DNA of 29,076 bases from assembly GCA_049999725.1 (NCBI GenBank), contig JBNGIS010027093.1, forward strand, positions 1-29,076. Reading direction: 5' to 3'. The notes below the pieces were generated by a model. The model saw nothing but the letters and a program-made list of their open reading frames with translations. It was not told where the DNA came from and did no database searches. This document shows positions 23,705 through 29,076 of this stretch, one piece after another; the stretch's first letter is position 1; each line of letters begins with the position of its first letter. The translations under genes were made by a program, and so were the position numbers. This DNA is from Haplomitrium mnioides (lineage: Eukaryota > Marchantiophyta > Haplomitriopsida > Calobryales).

Positions 23705-25326
23705 GTGATGGAGCAAATAAACAAGAAATGAAGAATTTTGCAGTCTCACCCCTCTCTCAGAAGTTTTTGAGGTTTTGATAAGGTTCCTTAGAGGTTTATT
23801 GGCAAAAGTGAGAAAACTGAAGATATTTCTTATCAAAACAAGATTAGCTCTAAAAGTTAGATAGTGTTGAAAATTGGGTCTTAAAAGGTGGATGGCAGCA
23901 ATCAGGTTAAAGCCGATAAGCAAGATATTGTAAATGGTTTTTTGATGCTTCAATTGGCTAGAAGGTGTTCGATAATGAAAGGCTGACATTTGGGAGTTTG
24001 ATTTTTTTCGAGAGCATCCAAAACTAAGAATGAGTGGGAAAATACAAGATTATGAAGATTGACCATTGAGAAGTTATCATGACTTAGCCAATGTTGACAC
24101 ATGTCGAGATTGCTCTCATAGTGAAGGCTAATAATTGGCAAGGGAATGGCGAGCCAAAGTTTGAAGATTTGTAGTGTTGAGTGTTAGAGGCAAGATGTTG
24201 TTGCAAGAACAAAGCAAAAAAAGATGAACATTTTGAGACTATTGGGAAATTGAAGAGCGAATTTGAGAATTTGATGAAGAGAAGATAGAGAAGGGTGAAA
24301 AAATGATATGAAGCAAGATATCAAGGTTAAAAAAACTCTTTAGTAGTCAAACAATGTTAAACAATTTTGCCAACAAATGCTAGTCATCAATTCGAGAGTC
24401 GGACATTCATGTATTTTTTAAAGTCGAGTCAGTAGGTTGGTGAGGTGTTAAGTACTGGAGAAGTCATCGAGTAGAGCTTGAGTTGTCTCATCAAAGAAGA
24501 GTTAAAAAAAATCATGAAGAAGTAAGGTAGGAAAGTTGCTAATAACAAAATCTAAGTTGTCCCAACTTTTTATAAGTCTAAACATCGGCTCTTTGTGAAA
24601 GAAAGTGTTGGAAGAATGGTGGAGGGTAACTTTGTAACAGGTTTTTGAAGTTGAGGAACTATAAAGATCTTAATGTCAGATTGCTATCCTTCTTAGTTTC
24701 AGAAATAGCTCGGTGAAAGATCAAATTGTCAAAAGATGAGTGACATTCATGTTCATGACAAGTTAAGTGTCGAGAAGAGAAAGAGTTCTAAGTTTGGGTG
24801 ACTGTAAAGCAACCCTTATTGAAAATGATGACGGATGGCAAAAGCCAACTAAAATTTTTTTTGCATAGCAATCAATCAAAGTTGGAGTACAGTATATGTT
24901 GGACAAGATAAGATTGTGATGTTCCAACTTTTGCATTGAGGACAACATTGAATGGCTAAGTTTTGGAAACTTAGACATTCAAAAATCGTGAGTTATTCAA
25001 AGTAGTTAACAATCAGGTTGATTGGAGATCATAAGTTAAATATCAAGCCTATGTCTGATAATTACTGAGAGTTGGAGCACGACCCGATAACTAATATCCC
25101 AAGCAAAAGTTGCAACAATTTGCTTATTAATAAAATTTAGAGAGCATATTGAGTGACAAAAAGTGTCATAGAATCAAAATTTCAGAGCCGACAATAGAAA
25201 CATATAGAGAAAGAGAAAAACTTGATTAGTTTGAGCACTAAAGCGTTGTTCTCATTGCCTCCTTGAGTAAAAGAACATGGAAAAAGGGATAAACTATGAT
25301 TTTCGGGAATCCACTATTCTTAATTT
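23705..25326. mobile_element. 1.6-kb unrelated insertion splitting a satellite monomer
   Basis: The left array stops within a monomer at GTCACTTCTT (to 23704). The right array resumes at CTTATTGTAGATCC (from about 25329), the very next part of the same monomer. The sequence between has no 79-bp periodicity. TTCTT occurs at both edges (23700-23704 and 25327-25331), a possible 5-bp target duplication, though it is low complexity. The ends start GTGATGGAGC and finish near CTATTCTTAATTT: no TG...CA ends and no terminal inverted repeat. The interior is purine-biased on the plus strand, with only short meaningless frames on either strand (the longest is about 97 codons, minus, at 23696-23989, and it crosses the junction). 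It could be a decayed non-autonomous element or solo LTR of unknown family, or filler DNA from a repair event. Confidence 0.65.
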
Positions 25327-25328
25327 TT

Positions 25329-27366
25329 CTTATTGTAGATCCAATATGCTCACATTCAATTGGTACAACATTGTTTTTGTAGTAGCTTAGGCTTATTTTG
25401 TCACTTGTTAACTATGGATCCAATATACCCATATTCAATTGAAACTACCTTGTTTTTTTTCCTAGTAGCTTAAGCTTATTCTATCACTTGTTAACTATAG
25501 ATTTGATATACCTACCCTCAATTGGAACTACTATATTTCAGTAGTTGCTAAAGCTTATTATGTTACTTGTCAACCAAAGATCCGATGTACCCACACTCAA
25601 TTGAAGCTACATAGTTTTAGCAGTTTCTTAGGTTTCTTATCTTACTTGTTAACTATAGATGTGATACACTCACACTTAATTGGAACTACTTAGTTGATGT
25701 AATTGGTTAGGTTTATTCTATCACTTAGTTACTATAGATCTTGTATACCCACACTCAATTATAAGTTCTTTGTTTTTGTAGTAGCTTCGGCTCATTGTGT
25801 CACTTGTTAGGTATATATCCTATATACTTACACTCAATGAGAACTGCCTAGTTTCTTCGGCTTTTTTATGTCACTTGTTAACTATGAAGCCAATATACCT
25901 ACACTCAATTAGAACTACCTAGTTCATGTAGTTTCTTAGGGTTATTCACTCACTTGTTAACTATGGATCTAATGTACCTACATTTAATCATAGCTACCTT
26001 ATTTCAGTGATTGGTTAGTCATGTTTTCATATCTTAACTATAAATCTGATTTACTCACACTCAATGAGAACCCTTTATGTAGTGGTTTAGGCTCATTTTC
26101 TCACTTGTTAACTACATATCCGATATACCTACTACTCTTTTTCATCAAATGCTTAGGTTTATTTTGCTACTTATTAAATATAGATTCGATATACTCTTAT
26201 TGAATCAAAACTATCTAGTTTTAGTAGTTTCTTAGGTTTTTTTCTATCACTTGTTAACCGTAGATCCAAAACAACCATACTTAATTGGAGCCATCAGTTT
26301 GTGGAATTGGCGAGGCTTATTTTATCACTTGATGAGTAACAATCTCATATACCTTTACTCAATTGGAATTGCTCTGTTTTGTAGTAGCTAAGACTCTGTT
26401 TTGTTGTATCACTTGTCAACTATGCATTTGATGTACCGAGACTCAATAGAAACTACATAGTTTTACTAGTTTCTTGGGTTCATTATATCACTTGTTAACT
26501 TTATATTTGATTTACTCACATTTACTAGTTTCATAGACTTATTATATCACTTGTTAACTTTAGATCTAATATACCCACATTTAGTCGAAACAACCTAGTT
26601 CTGAAAGTTTCTTAGGCTTATTCTGTCACTTGCTAACTATAGATTTGATATACCCACACTCAATTAGAACTACCTTGCACTTGTAGTAGCTTGAGCTCAT
26701 TATATTACTTGTTAAGTATAGATCTAATATACCTACAATCAATCAAAACTACCTTGTTTATGTAGTTTGTTAGACTTATTCTATCACTTGGTTGCTAAAG
26801 ATTCTATATACTTGCACTCAATCGTAGCTATATTGTCTTTGTAATACATAAGATCATTGTGTCACTTGGTAATTATAGATCCGACATACCCACACTCAAT
26901 CAGAACTATTTAGTTTGGGTAGTTGCTTGGGCTTATTCTTTGTTTTATTTATGATTCATCCGATATGCTCACACTTATTCAAAACAACTTTTTTGTTTTG
27001 TAGCTTCCCTTCATTGTATCACTTGCTAACTTTAGATCCAATATGCATACAATCAATAAGAGCTACTTATTTTGAGTAGTTTCGTGGGCTTTTTATTTCA
27101 CGTGTTAACTATAGATCTAACATACTCACACTTAATCACAACTATCTTGTTTTTATAGTAGCTTTGGCTCAGTTTGTTACTTGTTAACCATAGATACACC
27201 CACAATAAAAAAAACAACCTAGCTTTAGTAGCTTCTTACAATTACTTTGTGACTTGTTAACTATAGATCCAACATACCCACATGCAGTTGCAACTAGCTA
27301 GTTTGAGTAGTTGCTTACACTTATTCTATCACTTGTTAACCAAAGGTCAGACATACCACAATCAAC
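25329..27366 (+). repeat. 79-bp satellite DNA, second array (~26 monomers)
   Basis: Same monomer, same orientation and same two subfamilies as the main array, resuming in phase after the insertion. Type B copies are at about 25370-25400 (TGTTTTTGTAGTAGCTTAGG) and type A follow. Several shortened monomers occur near 25843, 26068, 26120-26150 and 26510-26540. The one at 26068 (GAGAACCCTTTATGTAG) resembles a deletion copy in the main array near 20128 (TAGAACCCTCTATGTAC), which ties the two parts together. The last recognisable words are CACTTGTTAACC and AGACATACCACAATCAA, ending near 27366. Confidence 0.96.
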
Positions 27367-27968
27367 ACAAATGAATTCGAGAAATAAAATAACAAAAGTG
27401 ATTCAATTGAAGGATGATTTCCTAACTCAAGATAATTGTAGTGTATGCTATAAGAAGACAACCAAAAAACCAAAAAGAAATCTTATATGAGAAGACTACT
27501 TGTCTCAAAATGTAAATCGTTCGAACACAAACGTCCATGCCAACATGGACTCCCTTGCTTACTTCTTATGTAAGACATAGTGTTTTATTCAAAAATCATT
27601 TATTCTAACAAAGTAGCTTGTCAAGCATGAGCTTAATAACATATACATTAAATACTTTCTGAATAAAAGATCATTTATTAAAAAATATGCATCCAATAAA
27701 CCTTAGACTTGATCTTTTTTTGAAATGAAATACTTTACTGCATAAAAAATACATCATTATATTAGTTCTTCTTAAGTCTTGTCCTTGTCAAGACAAATAG
27801 TGTCAAATAAATCAGCTGACTAGGAAGTCTAATCATCTATAGCTTCAAGTGAATTCAATCAAGACTTTCAAATCCCCAAAGTAGCAACTAAGTCACAAGA
27901 AGCACCATCAGTACTAAGAGGAACAAGCTCCTTATGGTATGTCTAGACTATCTGAGACTCTGTGACAT
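27367..27968. other. Right flank, no gene recognised
   Basis: AT-rich DNA after the satellite with no periodicity and no long open frame. Minus-strand translation just downstream of the gag-like frame gives broken pieces (for example VPLSTDGASCDLVATLG around 27860-27930) separated by stops. They could be more of the same decayed element but match nothing I can name. Confidence 0.4.
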
Positions 27969-28301
27969 CTAATGGAAAAGAAAGATGGACTGTCGTCTAT
28001 CACATTCCACTACAACACAATTGTACATTAATTTTAGTGCATAGACATGGCATGTACCAAACCTAGAGCAAAGATCTAAGATCCAATCTTGCTTGGAAGA
28101 TAATTGATCGATGAGAAAAATGTAAAGTGCATGCGGCTTCTGATCAACAAGAGCATCATCTCTTGGATGCTTCAGTTTTGTCACAAGTGCAAGACAACTA
28201 AACAAACTTTGCATGATTTCGCAGGAACATCTAGACATATCTTCCAACTCAAGATTGAATAGTTTCATGTTGCATTGCTCCTCCTTTGTCCAATAGCCCA
28301 C
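27969..28301 (-). pseudogene. Decayed Ty1/Copia gag-like fragment
   Basis: This is an open frame of 110 codons on the minus strand. The frame opens right after a TAG stop and its first codon is GTG, so it has no normal plant start; the first ATG is 12 codons in, at MKLFNLELED. The order of landmarks resembles the gag (UBN2-type) domain of plant Copia elements: a KLFNLELED block, then a hydrophobic stretch ending LVTKLKHPRDDAL (in the family, a leucine-rich helix followed by a DDE/DDD-like turn), then ALYIFLIDQLSSKQDW in the place of the family's leucine-rich ALLLLxSLP-type segment. The zinc knuckle and polymerase parts expected downstream are not seen. The resemblance is from memory of the family and is weak; a chance frame is the alternative. 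Confidence 0.35.
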
Positions 28302-29076
28302 TATGCAATATTCGTGAGCATGTGCAATTCAAAGATCACTAGAGTGATGAATGTTGTTTTTATCCCTACAATAATCAAATAAAATTTATAAGTACGAGCA
28401 AAAAAAAAGTCAAATGGTAAGAAAATATACTAACAAAGAAAAAACCTTTAAGATAACTTACAAGATAGTAACAACCGCTAATTTGAACCAAGAATAGCCT
28501 ACTCAAAACATGAACTTTTTTTTTGGGGAAATTGTAATTTTTCATATAAAAAACAAGGTTAATTTTAAAAAACAAAAAGTACATGAGTTTTTTGAGTTTT
28601 TTTTTGGCTATTTCAGCAACCATAATAGAGCGAAAGTCAGTTTTGTTATGCAAAATCAATCAATATTACTAGTTTTTACGAAAACATTTGAAAACTCGAA
28701 TTTGTTTAAAATCATAAAAATTACGGTAAGTTTTCATCAAAAATTTACATTTATCATTGATTACAATTGTAAGCCCAAAAGTTTAAATACAAGTCACGAG
28801 AAACTATTTTGAAATATGTTTGATTGCACAAAATTGAGGCGCACGTACACATGGTGCTCTTTCAAACATTTTTGTTGAAAAAATATTACAAAACACAAAG
28901 GAAAAGCCTAATGGGACTAGAAGTCAAGGGAATGAGTTTGCAATGGTAAACAAAAAAACAAACAAAAAGAAACATTGCATCGATTTAGGAGGTTCAATTA
29001 AAACGTCAAGAAGAAAGAAAGCTTTCAAGTTAAGTTGAAAATCCATGCAAGCAAAAGTGAATGTAGGCTTTCAAAA
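28302..29076. other. AT-rich right end, no gene recognised
   Basis: A/T homopolymer-rich DNA, especially 28380-28620, where long T and A runs alternate and open frames overlap on both strands (28375-28659 minus, 28510-28812 plus). Their products are Lys/Asn/Phe-rich low-complexity peptides with no domain. Nothing repeats in tandem, and no part of the satellite monomer recurs here. Confidence 0.4.

Noticed and set aside
4353-26203. Many 60-90 codon plus-strand frames inside the array with words like YRSDIPTLN and LLTID
   Set aside because: They are the 79-bp monomer read in successive frames. The period is not a multiple of three, most lack a usable ATG context, and none extends beyond about three monomers' worth of amino acids.
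4029-27366. CRISPR-like regular repeats
   Set aside because: The whole 79-bp unit is conserved with no unique spacer portion, units are far too divergent, and there are no cas genes or prokaryotic context.
28375-28812. Opposing overlapping frames at 28375-28659 (minus) and 28510-28812 (plus)
   Set aside because: Both come from alternating A and T runs that lack stops by composition; the peptides are low-complexity Lys/Phe/Asn.

Overview
The window is almost entirely repetitive DNA from a eukaryote, most likely a large-genome land plant. That assignment is an inference from the very long satellite array, retroelement-like debris on both sides, a plant-type TATA box with a pyrimidine-rich leader, and the lack of any compact gene cluster. 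I recognise no intact protein-coding gene, rRNA, tRNA or CRISPR array. A gymnosperm or similar species would fit, but nothing here proves it.

Layout. Positions 1-4028 are a left flank with several minisatellites: a 42-bp unit near 346-513, a degenerate ~52-bp unit near 625-890 and a 22-bp unit at 3416-3680. This flank ends in a minus-strand promoter-like segment with a TATA box at 3994-4002 and TGT...ACA ends at 4025 and 3251, possibly an old LTR. Positions 4029-23704 are one head-to-tail satellite array with a 79-bp monomer, about 250 copies. Positions 23705-25326 are 1.6 kb of unrelated non-coding DNA that splits one monomer, so it is probably an insertion. Positions 25329-27366 continue the same array in the same orientation (about 26 copies). 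Positions 27367-29076 are an AT-rich right flank holding a decayed minus-strand frame that resembles Ty1/Copia gag.

The array is the main content. Monomers are divergent from their neighbours and fall into two interspersed subfamilies. Type A carries CCTAGTTTCAGTAGTTGCTT. Type B carries CCTTGTTTTTGTAGTAGCTT. Above the 79-bp level, multi-monomer blocks recur with the same private deletions and substitutions, at offsets of 3.35 kb, 6.73 kb and 1.33 kb. Two single monomers are inverted against the otherwise uniform direction. A CA microsatellite has grown inside one monomer at its own CACAC motif.

No genes work together here. If the locus has a function it would be structural (heterochromatin, possibly pericentromeric or knob-like), which the sequence alone cannot settle.
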